NCBI GenBank assembly: GCA_902779075.1
Contig: CACZAK010000213.1
Span: forward strand, 1 to 17,098
Direction of reading: 5' to 3'
DNA from: an uncultured bacterium
GTDB lineage: Bacteria > Verrucomicrobiota > Kiritimatiellia > RFP12 > UBA1067
DNA length: 17,098 bases
The position numbers and the translations under genes are program-made. Of the stretch, positions 6,591 through 13,269 are shown piece by piece (position 1 is the stretch's first letter; every line of letters starts with the position of its first letter). The notes under the pieces were generated by a model. It saw nothing but the letters and a program-made list of their open reading frames with translations. It was not told where the DNA came from and did not search any database.

Positions 6591-7184
6591 CTACGACATT
6601 GCCGATAGCTGTGCGTTTTCGCAAGGCCAACTGAAACCGAAATCGCTGCGCTTGATCTTGCACATCGGCTCGCCGTCGATCCAGAACACGATCCCCTCGA
6701 TGGGATGCGATTCAAGGTAGTCCCGCAGCCCGCCGAACGAGCGTGGACAGTCGCGGATGACCTCCGAGCCGTGCCGGACGAGGATGTCGTGCGTGAGCCG
6801 ATAGGGGTTGTTCTGGAAGTGCGGTCCGATCGCCTCGTATGTTCCGCACTTGAGGTTGAATCCTCCGGCGTTGAAGAACGCGGCGAGGTGCCAGTTGTCG
6901 GCGGTGTCTCTGAAGTCGCATTCCAGCCAGTGCGGCCAATGCCCGGTGACGGGATCGGGATCGCAGCATGGCACCGCGCCGGGCGGCGGCATCTTCCCCT
7001 GTTTCGCGTCGTATCGCCGGTAGAACCTGCCGTCGATGACGGCGCAGCACGTACCGTCGATCTTGACCGTCGCGACGCCGCGTCCGTCAAGCACCCATTC
7101 GAGTCCGGGCGTGATCTCGGAGGTTATGTGCTTTCGGTGGCGCTCGTCGAATATGCGCTTGAACAGCGTCGGAATCTTCTTCAT
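6591..7184 (-). CDS. RNA/DNA ligase-like covalent nucleotidyltransferase, 197 aa
   Basis: The nucleotidyltransferase motifs are present in order. Motif I is KIDGT with the candidate AMP-accepting Lys41, followed by RFYRRYDAK. Motif III is GTYEAIGPHF (114-123), motif IV EGIVFW (163-168), and motif V CKIKRSDFG (175-183, Lys176 and Lys178). The protein has little beyond the catalytic core, as in small RNA-ligase-type enzymes (resembling the group once listed under DUF5565; from memory). The expected chemistry is transfer of AMP from ATP to Lys41 and then to a 5'-phosphorylated nucleic-acid end; RNA or DNA preference cannot be read. Its ATG overlaps the umuC stop by 4 nt, and AAAGG lies about 9 nt upstream, so it is the third gene of the umuD-umuC operon, suggesting a role in damage repair. 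Confidence 0.75.
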   Translation of the reverse strand: MKKIPTLFKRIFDERHRKHITSEITPGLEWVLDGRGVATVKIDGTCCAVIDGRFYRRYDAKQGKMPPPGAVPCCDPDPVTGHWPHWLECDFRDTADNWHLAAFFNAGGFNLKCGTYEAIGPHFQNNPYRLTHDILVRHGSEVIRDCPRSFGGLRDYLESHPIEGIVFWIDGEPMCKIKRSDFGFSWPCENAQLSAMS

Positions 7185-8413
7185 GATTTCAGGCCTTTCA
7201 AATCTTCAACTCTCCTCACCTCACCGTCATCAGCTCGTCCCACCGCGTAGTGGGGCGGCGCGAAAGTTTCTGCCGTTTCATGTGCCACGACCTCGCGCCC
7301 AGCCCCTGGGCGGCGGAGCAGGCGCGACTTCTCGGCTGGCGGCGTAGTGTCGAAGAGGTCGGTCTGGTGCGCCGTGCCGGGTTTTTCGAGGCCGAAGAAC
7401 ACGATACCCGTCTTGCGGTAGCGCGTCCCCGGCACGTAGAGCGCGTCCACCTCCTCGCGGATGGCGCGGAGCATCTCGTTCGTCGCGTCCGTGGGCGCGG
7501 GGAAAACGACCGTGCGCCCCAGAAAATCGCCTCCTCCGCACGAGGCGAAGACCTGCGCGTAGATGTTGCACCCTGCCGCGAGAAGCCCGTGTCGGCAGAG
7601 TTTGGCGGCAGCCTGCTCGGTGTAGGCGGCGAGGGACTCCGCAAGCGCCTCCGCCGTGGTGGCCGGCTCGCCGAACGAGCGGGAACAGGAGATCGAATCG
7701 GGATCGGCGTCGTAGTCCCGTTCCTCGTGGCACGGGATACCGCGCAGCTCCATCGCCGTGCGCAGGAGCGTCACGCCGCCGACGGAGCGGATCGTGCCGT
7801 CGTCGGCGTCGCGGAGCTGCCGTGCGGTGATTATCCGCACGGCGCGGAGCTTCGCGGGCAGGCGCCGCCCCACGCCCCAGACCTCCTGCACGGGCAGGGC
7901 GGCGAGGATGCCCGTCGGATCGTCCGGCATGAGGAACACGCCGTCGGGTTTCTTCTTGCCGATGTGGTTGGCGATCTTGGCGAGGGTCTTCGTGGGCGCG
8001 AAGCCGACGCCGCACGGGATGCCGACCCAGCGCAGAATCTTCTCGCGGACGCGCCGCCCGTATGCGGCGTAGTCCGAGGCGGCGGTCGTGGGCGGGAAGA
8101 TGAACGCCTCGTCGATGGAATACTGCTCCACGTCCACGGCCTCCTCGCGCAGCACGGCGATGATCCGCCGCGACATATCGCCGTACAGCTCGTAGTTCGA
8201 GGAGCGGAAACACAGCTCGCCGGATGCCTCTCGGTCTTTCAGCTGGAAGTACGGCGTTCCCATCGGAATGCCGAGCGCCTTGAACTCGTTTGAGCGCGAA
8301 ACGCAGCATCCGTCGTTGTTGGAGAGGACGGCCACGGGCCGGCCCACGAGGCGGCGGTCGAACACGCGCTCGCAGGACACGAAGAAGTTGTTTCCGTCCA
8401 CCAGCCCGATCAT
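7181..8413 (-). CDS. umuC: UmuC, Y-family DNA polymerase V catalytic subunit, C-terminus altered by frame change
   Basis: A 410-residue Y-family translesion polymerase. The catalytic acids are Asp6 in GLVDGNNFF and Asp101-Glu102 in SIDEAF; PTKTLAKIAN and the helix-hairpin-helix-like VWGVGRRL follow; QTDLF (350-354) is a beta-clamp binding motif. It copies across DNA lesions together with processed UmuD. The start overlaps the umuD stop by 4 nt. The last ~45 residues do not look like UmuC. The usual ending (SWHMKR...L...TTRWDELM) is encoded in the next frame of the same strand, with its stop at 7216-7218. A deletion or indel near 7305-7330 has therefore moved the reading frame and removed part of the C-terminal segment. 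The catalytic half is intact; the effect on UmuD' binding is unknown. Confidence 0.9.
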   Translation of the reverse strand: MIGLVDGNNFFVSCERVFDRRLVGRPVAVLSNNDGCCVSRSNEFKALGIPMGTPYFQLKDREASGELCFRSSNYELYGDMSRRIIAVLREEAVDVEQYSIDEAFIFPPTTAASDYAAYGRRVREKILRWVGIPCGVGFAPTKTLAKIANHIGKKKPDGVFLMPDDPTGILAALPVQEVWGVGRRLPAKLRAVRIITARQLRDADDGTIRSVGGVTLLRTAMELRGIPCHEERDYDADPDSISCSRSFGEPATTAEALAESLAAYTEQAAAKLCRHGLLAAGCNIYAQVFASCGGGDFLGRTVVFPAPTDATNEMLRAIREEVDALYVPGTRYRKTGIVFFGLEKPGTAHQTDLFDTTPPAEKSRLLRRPGAGREVVAHETAETFAPPHYAVGRADDGEVRRVEDLKGLKS

Positions 8414-8808
8414 CGCTTCCCCGCGAATCTGTGTATGCAGGCCGTCACTTTGCCGAAGTAGTCGAGTTCCTGTCCGGGGCGGAGGCGGATGACGGGATAG
8501 TTGGGGTTCGCCGGCTCCAGGCGCACGCCGTCCTTGTCGCGACGGTAGGTCTTCACGGTGAAGTCGCCGTCCACGCTGGCGATGATCACGTCGCCGTTGG
8601 CGGGGCGGAGTGAGCGGTCAACCACCAGCAGGTCGCCGTCGCTGATCCCTGCGCCGATCATCGAATCGCCCTCGACGCGCACGAAGTACGTGGCGGCCGG
8701 ACGCCTCACCAGAAGTTCATTCAGGTCAAGCGGCGGTTCCAGGTACTGTTCGGCCGGCGACGGAAACCCCGCCACCACCGATCCTGATACTTTTGCTTTT
8801 GCACTCAT
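8410..8808 (-). CDS. umuD: UmuD, self-cleaving SOS mutagenesis protein (LexA/S24 family)
   Basis: A 132-residue S24 peptidase. The cleavage site is Ala13-Gly14 in VVAGFPSPAE; the catalytic Ser49 lies in EGDSMI and Lys86 in GDFTVK. The spacings Gly14 to Ser49 (35) and Ser49 to Lys86 (37) equal those of E. coli UmuD. RecA-nucleoprotein-stimulated cleavage gives UmuD', the partner of UmuC in polymerase V. The ATG at 8808 is chosen because UmuD-like sequence starts there and because the second copy at 10965 starts at the same residue; a longer frame to 8895 is unsupported. It leads a umuD-umuC-ligase operon with 4-nt overlaps. The N-terminal arm before the cleavage site is short (13 residues against 24 in E. 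coli). Confidence 0.93.
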   Translation of the reverse strand: MSAKAKVSGSVVAGFPSPAEQYLEPPLDLNELLVRRPAATYFVRVEGDSMIGAGISDGDLLVVDRSLRPANGDVIIASVDGDFTVKTYRRDKDGVRLEPANPNYPVIRLRPGQELDYFGKVTACIHRFAGKR

Positions 8809-8814
8809 GGAAAA

Positions 8815-8839
8815 AGTATAGCAGCCCTTGCTGCTGTAC
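8815..8839 (-). promoter_or_regulatory. umuD -10 box within a 24-bp palindrome, candidate SOS operator
   Basis: On the minus strand TATACT (8820-8815) lies 6 nt before the umuD ATG. On the plus strand GTATAGCAGC (8816-8825) and GCTGCTGTAC (8830-8839) form an inverted repeat with 9 of 10 pairs and a CCTT centre, covering most of the -10 box. No good -35 is visible, as is common for damage-inducible promoters. Binding by LexA or a similar repressor is an inference; the motif is not the E. coli LexA box. Confidence 0.55.
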
Positions 8840-8851
8840 GCTTGCTGTCCC

Positions 8852-9673
8852 TTATCCCACCACAATCTCTTGCAGTTGCTTCGCCAACCGCTCATCCGTC
8901 CAATAAGCGCAATGCGACTTCATCGTGGCGAAGGATGATGCGGTCTGCGCAGGAGGCAAGGGAAGAAGCACATTTTTGACCTCCTTGAACTTCTTCTTCG
9001 ACAGTTCTCTGTGGCGCGTGACGTAGTCCTCCTTGTAACGGAAGTTCAACCACGGGATTCCCCCGATTGACGTGAACTTGCCCTCGTCCTTCTCCTCGGT
9101 CTTCCGGAGGTCATGCGTCCACTCAAGCGGGGAGCCGAATGTGACGAGGTGCTTGACGGGGAGCGCTTCGCCGTTCAGATGAGCCTCCGCTAGCACATCG
9201 TATGCGATGACAGAGCCGAGACTGTGTGCCGCGAGCACGATGCCGTCACGGCTGAACTCGGCGACTTCCGCGATTCTCGTGCGCAGGCGGTTGCGGACTT
9301 TTCGACCATGTTGCGAATCGAGATACAACACGAAGTCGAGGGAAAGGTCAAGTGCATACTCCGCGATATTACCAAGCGCGGTAATCGCGGAATTTGCTAG
9401 GAATGGTTTGATCATGCTCCATAGCTTTCCCAATTTGCCGTCTCCCTCTGTTGTCCATGGCAGCTCGTACTCGTTGACGGCCTCTTTCACGATGCCGCCG
9501 ATGTACTTGTCGATGGCGTCGTTCAGATCCTCCCACACACATTCATGCCAGCGCCGGTCTGCTTCCGCCTCGTCCGGGAACACGAGCTTCTTCAGCTCCT
9601 TGGAAAACCCCTTGCGCGCTGCTCCTTCCCCAGCGCCCACGCCGTGGACGGCCAAAACGGACAATTCGCTCAT
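8852..9673 (-). CDS. Alpha/beta hydrolase (lipase/PGAP1-like fold), 273 aa
   Basis: The fold signatures are VHGVG at residues 9-13 (oxyanion loop), AHSLGS at 149-154 with the nucleophile Ser151, WLNFRYKEDYV with Asp217 as probable acid, and SHCAYWTD with His254 as probable catalytic base. The residue spacing is that of small serine lipases/esterases acting on lipids or acyl groups, and there is no signal peptide, so it would act in the cytoplasm. Its start overlaps the stop of the upstream gene by 4 nt (ATGA), making a two-gene operon. Substrate unknown. Position between two umuD heads and next to a restriction locus raises the possibility of an effector in a defence or stress module, but that is inference only. 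Confidence 0.8.
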   Translation of the reverse strand: MSELSVLAVHGVGAGEGAARKGFSKELKKLVFPDEAEADRRWHECVWEDLNDAIDKYIGGIVKEAVNEYELPWTTEGDGKLGKLWSMIKPFLANSAITALGNIAEYALDLSLDFVLYLDSQHGRKVRNRLRTRIAEVAEFSRDGIVLAAHSLGSVIAYDVLAEAHLNGEALPVKHLVTFGSPLEWTHDLRKTEEKDEGKFTSIGGIPWLNFRYKEDYVTRHRELSKKKFKEVKNVLLPLPPAQTASSFATMKSHCAYWTDERLAKQLQEIVVG

Positions 9674-10806
9674 TGTACGGTCTCCTGTTGCTCTTCGTTC
9701 TCCTTAAGCTTTTCAGGCGCAACCACCGTCGCCACATACTCGAACATCGACTCCGTCTTGCGTTTGACGCCAGCGGCACGGAGACGGTTCTCCAGCATGA
9801 ACGCCGAAGGCATGGTGAATAGCTGATTCGCGATTTCACCATGTGCCCCCATCCTCGCAGCGATATTGCCCTGGTTCAGCAAGCCGCTAATCAGAGGCTT
9901 CTCGTCAGGTAAATAGAAGTCCAGCGCATCTGAAATGATATCCTGAATGGAATAGAACGGAATTGGGAGTTCTTCGAGCCCCGTAAGCGCGTCGTTCGTG
10001 GCGAGCTTAACGTGGCCATCCCAGTTGCGCTTGTAGTCGTCGAACCAGCCGTTGTCTTTGAGTACCTTCTGTGAGAGCGGGAAACAGACGGCGAGCGAGA
10101 ACACCATGGTCACCCACTGTACGCAGTTCAACATAAAGGGCAGAGGCGGATTTTGATCGCCGTATGGATGCTTGATACATTCTTTGGCGAAGCCTCTGAG
10201 TTCTGCGACTGTGGTGAAGTCCACGGGATCGATGTTCAGCGTTTCCTTGGGAAACTTCACTGGGCGCAGAATCTCCTTCCAGTGCAGTACTTCCGCCTTG
10301 AGCTGCTCTTCGCGCTGCTCATCGATTCCATAGCCACGAAGCGAAACACGGTAGATTGCGATGTCACCGCCCGTGGGACTCTTAGGGAATGGGCGTTCGT
10401 ACGGTATGTGGAGAGGGCGGTCGTAAGGCCAGGAGTCATGTTCACACCAGAGTGAAACCTGCTTCGGGCTACCGTCATCTTCACAGTATCCGAGTTCGGC
10501 ATGGGATGCGCGTCCCTTGATGATTTCAAAGGCGTCTTTCTGATTCGGAAAGGGAACCAAGTTCAGGGACTTGCGCAACGGCTCTCTCACATACGCAAGC
10601 AAGTCGCCGTTCTTCACCAGACCGACGAGCTCGGGGGTGCCCTCAACATTTGGCAGCAGACGGAGAACGTCCTCACCGTTCTGCGACCCTATGCCGTCTG
10701 GGATCTTGTGTTCAACTCCGTTCAGCGAAATGGTCGAGTACCAATAAGCCTCGTCACGAGGTTTCCATTTTCCGATGTAACGCGGGCGGGTGGTTGGCTG
10801 CTTCAT
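9670..10806 (-). CDS. Unrecognised protein, 378 aa, partner of the alpha/beta hydrolase
   Basis: I do not recognise the family. Visible features: an N-terminal basic, aromatic segment (YIGKWKPRDEAYWYSTI), a middle region rich in charged and aromatic residues, a hydrophobic stretch at about 223-245 containing Asn227-Cys228 (PFMLNCVQWVTM), and a GHVKLATNDALTG / GAHGEIANQLF region after it. The NC-x-x-W context with later His residues loosely recalls papain-like cysteine hydrolases, and the stretch could also be a single membrane segment; neither is secure. The ATG at 10806 has AAAGGAGA 12 nt upstream. It is the first gene of the hydrolase operon, and lies 36 nt after the stop of the truncated umuD head, with which it may share a transcript. 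Orphan composition (lower GC than the chromosome) suggests transfer. Confidence 0.7.
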   Translation of the reverse strand: MKQPTTRPRYIGKWKPRDEAYWYSTISLNGVEHKIPDGIGSQNGEDVLRLLPNVEGTPELVGLVKNGDLLAYVREPLRKSLNLVPFPNQKDAFEIIKGRASHAELGYCEDDGSPKQVSLWCEHDSWPYDRPLHIPYERPFPKSPTGGDIAIYRVSLRGYGIDEQREEQLKAEVLHWKEILRPVKFPKETLNIDPVDFTTVAELRGFAKECIKHPYGDQNPPLPFMLNCVQWVTMVFSLAVCFPLSQKVLKDNGWFDDYKRNWDGHVKLATNDALTGLEELPIPFYSIQDIISDALDFYLPDEKPLISGLLNQGNIAARMGAHGEIANQLFTMPSAFMLENRLRAAGVKRKTESMFEYVATVVAPEKLKENEEQQETVQ

Positions 10807-10842
10807 TTTCTTTTTGTCTCCTTTTCTTCTTTGAAAGCGGTG

Positions 10843-10965
10843 TCATGGCCGTGCGATGAAGTCGCGAAGGATTACGGTCATGTAAGCGTTGGCGGCGGCA
10901 ATGCACTCGGCCGGCGACGGAAACCCCGCCACCACCGAACCCGAGACTTTTGCCTTTGCGCTCAT
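10843..10965 (-). pseudogene. Truncated second umuD: 5' head encoding the cleavage-site arm (40 codons)
   Basis: The frame from ATG 10965 encodes 40 residues. The first 20 are identical to the complete UmuD, including the Ala13-Gly14 cleavage site and FPSPAE, and the next 20 (starting CIAAANAY) are unrelated. At DNA level the 20 shared codons differ at six positions, all synonymous. So this is not a recent copy of the neighbouring gene but the head of a separately evolved umuD that later lost its catalytic domain. It may still be translated as a short peptide ahead of the hydrolase operon. No catalytic Ser or Lys is left. Confidence 0.75.
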
Positions 10966-11082
10966 ATTTACACCGAAATTGACGCCGTATATTTTACCAT
11001 ATTTGGCGATCCCAAGGCGATGACGAATTGCCCACCCCAAAAATCAAAAATGATTGTCAATTCATTTTGGGAAATCGTTTAT

Positions 11083-11111
11083 TTGATATCGCTGACAGAA
11101 AATGATATAAT
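11083..11111 (+). promoter_or_regulatory. Promoter of the XRE regulator operon
   Basis: TTGATA (11083-11088) and a perfect TATAAT (11106-11111) separated by 17 bp, giving a start of transcription near 11118 and a short leader before the ATG at 11147. The remainder of 10966-11146 is AT-rich intergenic sequence between divergent genes with nothing else recognisable. Confidence 0.8.
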
Positions 11112-11146
11112 ACGTGCCGCATTTTTTGTTGGAAAAGTTTCGCAAT

Positions 11147-11359
11147 ATGGCACTCTGCTACAATCGGCTTTGGAAGCTGCTCATTGACCGGGGAATGACG
11201 CGTACGCAAATGCGTCTTGCCGCCGGAATATCTGCCACTACCCTTGCGAAGCTTTCCAAGGGCGAGGACGTGAACACCTCCATCCTCGTCAGGATTTGCG
11301 ACGCGCTCGGATGTGGCATTCATGACATCGTGGATAGTATCCCGGAGGTGCGGTCATGA
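11147..11359 (+). CDS. XRE/Cro-CI-type helix-turn-helix regulator, 70 aa
   Basis: A small DNA-binding protein of the kind beginning MA-x-x-YN-x-LWKLLIDRGM. The helix-turn-helix is at about residues 18-45: T-R-T-Q-M-R-L-A-A-G-I-S-A-T-T-L-A-K-L-S-K-G-E, followed by V-R-I-C-D-A-L-G-C-G-I-H-D-I-V. ATG 11147 is chosen because family members start here; a GTG at 11114 in frame would fall near the predicted start of transcription. Its stop overlaps the ATG of a PP-loop gene by 4 nt, an arrangement seen where such regulators accompany PAPS-reductase-like genes. It probably represses its own promoter and controls the (now broken) downstream gene. Intact and normal in length. Confidence 0.88.
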   Translation: MALCYNRLWKLLIDRGMTRTQMRLAAGISATTLAKLSKGEDVNTSILVRICDALGCGIHDIVDSIPEVRS

Positions 11360-11511
11360 GGAATATTGCCGATAAGCCCGTCCGCCACATCCTCTCGATC
11401 TCCGGCGGCAAGGATTCATCAGCTCTTGTCTTATCCATAAAGGAAGATTCGATACGCATCGCGTATCGAATTGGAATGGGCATAGACAGGTTATGGGGGA
11501 ATCAAACGTGA
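11356..11511 (+). pseudogene. 5' head of a PP-loop ATPase (PAPS-reductase/DndC-like), truncated
   Basis: The frame opens with MRNIADKPVRHILSISGGKD and SSALVL, the PP-loop ATP-pyrophosphatase signature SGGKDS (residues 16-21) in the usual N-terminal context of phosphoadenosine-phosphosulfate-reductase-family proteins linked to an XRE gene. Recognisable homology stops at about 11435; only about 25 unrelated codons follow before a TGA at 11509-11511. A full family member would have several hundred residues, so everything after the P-loop is missing. The break lies just before a perfect 25-bp palindrome. It was the second gene of the XRE operon (ATGA overlap). Confidence 0.75.
11447..11471. repeat. 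Perfect 11-bp inverted repeat with 3-nt centre
   Basis: ATTCGATACGC (11447-11457), ATC, GCGTATCGAAT (11461-11471). It sits right after the point where PP-loop homology ends and 22-37 bp before the possible starts of the next frame. It could be a transcription-factor operator, a recombination site, or an RNA hairpin; there is no T-run to make it a terminator. Confidence 0.85.
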
Positions 11512-12298
11512 ACAATGTCCCAACAAAAGATAATCTGATCAAACTGTTCACGGCCACTGGGATTGTTTATGTCAAAGGGCCGGATTTGCTGACGGATGCC
11601 CGTGCCATCATCGATGCGGCTCAGGCGTCCGCCTACCGTGCGGTCAATGTCGCGCTTGTCTATCGTAACTGGCTCCTAGGCCGCCGCATCGCAGAAGAAG
11701 ACCTCGGAGGTAAAGATCGCGCCGAATACGGGAAACAGGTAGTAGTCAACCTGTCCAAGCAACTCACAACGCTCTACGGGTCATCATTTGACTTCACGAA
11801 CCTTTACAAGTTCATGCAGTTCTACAGGACGTTTCCGATTTTAGACTCACTGTGTCTAAAATCTGGTGGACTTCTCGATTGGTCTCACTACAGGACTCTA
11901 CTGCAGGTCGGAAACGAGGATGCCCGCCAGTGGTATATGGAGGAATCCGGCAGCCAATCGTGGGGCGTCCGGACCCTCCAACGCAACATTTCCTCGCAAT
12001 ACTACGAACGTACGCTTCTCTCCAAGAACAAGGAAGCGGTAAAGAACGAGATGGTCCGCGTCACGGCTCCGCTGCAGGACAAGCTCGAGTTTATCAAGAA
12101 CCCCATTGTAGCGGAGTTCCTCGGAGTTTCGCAGCGGACTGATTTCACGGAGAGCGACCTGGAGACGTGCATCCTCGACAACCTCGGCGAGAACTCCGCA
12201 AAGCTCCTCGGCTGCGCGGACGCAGTGTACGTGTTTGACGCAGGGTGTCGGAAAGTTACCCAAACTTTTTGTCCGCGCTTTCACTCTCCACGCCGATT

Positions 12299-12307
12299 TG
12301 ATATACT
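12299..12307 (+). promoter_or_regulatory. Extended -10 promoter element inside the chimeric frame
   Basis: TG-A-TATACT (12299-12307) followed 10 nt later by an ATG (12318). A promoter embedded in what reads as coding sequence supports the view that this stretch was originally intergenic, in front of a separate gene. Confidence 0.45.
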
Positions 12308-12317
12308 TTTTCCCGCA

Positions 12318-12533
12318 ATGTTGAGGCAATCGTTTATATACTACATCTTCGCCACGAACACGGACGGAAGCGGCAAGGCCGCGTCCTACGTCCGTGCGCT
12401 CGACATGTTTGGCCCGATCTTGACAAAGCACTACCCGAAGCCGATCGTCGGCAGTTCCATGAGGCACAGGTTTTCGCTTGCGGACATCCACGCTTTCTCA
12501 AGGTCGGGAGGGCAATTTACAGACAGGTGTTAG
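12318..12533 (+). pseudogene. Probable 5' head of an HNH/McrA-type endonuclease gene, truncated
   Basis: From ATG 12318 the frame reads MLRQSFIYYIFATNTDG and then SGKAASYVRALDMFGPIL, which resembles the conserved N-terminal GS-x-KASSY-x-RALD-x-L segment found before HNH domains in some restriction endonucleases. The frame stops at 12533 after 71 codons and no HNH motif is present. No good ribosome binding site is seen. The family assignment rests on a short motif and is tentative. Confidence 0.4.
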
Positions 12534-12544
12534 GGACGCTAAAA

Positions 12545-12553
12545 TGTTATAAT
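12545..12553 (+). promoter_or_regulatory. Extended -10 promoter of the restriction locus
   Basis: TGTTATAAT at 12545-12553 is a perfect extended -10 (TGnTATAAT) 35 nt before the ATG at 12589. No convincing -35 is visible, which is tolerated with an extended -10. Confidence 0.6.
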
Positions 12554-12588
12554 ACAACGGAAAAGGTAACAGACAAACCACGAGGCTT

Positions 12589-13269
12589 ATGAAGAAAAAA
12601 CAGATTACGCAGAGTGACGACCTGATTGCGCAGGGAGTGGCGAAGAAGCTGATCCGCATCGGCGATGACGGGAAGCGGATCGAGTATCTTCGGCACGGGA
12701 TTTCGCGCGATTGGACGAAACCGGAGGCGATTATCGAGGCCAAGGCCTATTTGACGCTGGTCTTGCAGTACGAATACCCTGATGACCGCATCCAGCTTTT
12801 TGCGCCGGTGACGGTCGGATCGTCTTTGCGCGAGGCGGACATCGAGGTGTTTGCCGATGCCAAGCACGAGACGCCGATCATCATCGTCGAGTGCAAAAAG
12901 GTGGAGGTGACCGAGGCTGAGTTCCGCCAGGCGGTCGAACAGGCGTTTAGTTATGCGGTGTCGGAAGGGGCGCGTTATGTCTGGACGACATCTGGGATCA
13001 AGAACGAGTATTACGAAGTCCCCGACAAGAAGCCCAAGGCGCGGAAGACGGTCGCGGACATTCCGCGCTTCGGGTCGATGTACATCTCGGAGTACCGCTA
13101 TGGCGTCAATGGCGGCATCGGTAAGCACGGTCAGAAGACCTTTGCGCTGAAGCAAGTGACGGAAGACGAATTGACACATCGTTTTGCCCAGGCACATCAG
13201 GCGCTGTGGGGTGGTGGCGAGCTGAATCCGAAGATCGCGAAGACGGCGACCCTTATGCGTTTCAGGTGA
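12589..13269 (+). pseudogene. Fragment 1 of broken HsdR_N-HsdM fusion gene (whole gene 12589-14650): HsdR N-terminal domain
   Basis: The intact gene would encode a Type I-like DNA adenine methylase carrying an HsdR-type N-terminal nuclease domain. This fragment holds that domain. L-R-E-A-D-I-E-V-F-A-D and I-I-I-V-E-C-K-K are the D...ExK elements of a PD-(D/E)XK core, and Q-A-V-E-Q-A-F-S-Y-A follows. After F-A-Q-A-H-Q-A-L-W-G-G-G-E-L-N-P the expected ~20 residues (a FDELDKLIFCKI-type block in relatives) are missing and the frame runs into a stop at 13267-13269. The continuing frame (D-G-D-P-Y-A-F-Q-V) starts at 13242 one base out of register. The ATG at 12589 follows a strong promoter, GAGG and the start of the locus. 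Confidence 0.85.

Larger units (their letters stand above)
11493..12533 (+). pseudogene. Chimeric frame: YhcG/DUF1016 N-terminal domain without its PD-(D/E)XK nuclease
   Basis: Residues up to about 231 (to ~12185) match the helical DUF1016 N-terminal domain of YhcG-type proteins: a variable start, V-A-L-V-Y-R-N-W-L-L-G-R-R-I, A-E-Y-G-K-Q-V-V-V-N-L-S, F-T-N-L-Y-K-F-M-Q-F-Y, WSHYR-x-LL and W-G-V-R-T-L-Q-R-N-I-S. After DLETCILDNL a PD-(D/E)XK nuclease domain should follow but is absent. Instead comes ~19 unrecognised codons, a promoter-like stretch (12243-12317) and the head of another gene, all by chance in one frame. A GTG at 11508, preceded by GGGGGA and overlapping the PP-loop stop, is as likely a start as ATG 11493. 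The N-terminal domain might still fold; nuclease activity is not expected. Confidence 0.75.

Noticed and set aside
7250..8293. Long plus-strand frame opposite umuC
   Set aside because: Antisense shadow of a GC-rich coding region; no family motif.
8749..10965. Classical transposon with target-site duplication
   Set aside because: The repeated umuD heads are about 60 bp, diverged at synonymous sites, and no transposase, integrase or terminal inverted repeat is visible between them.
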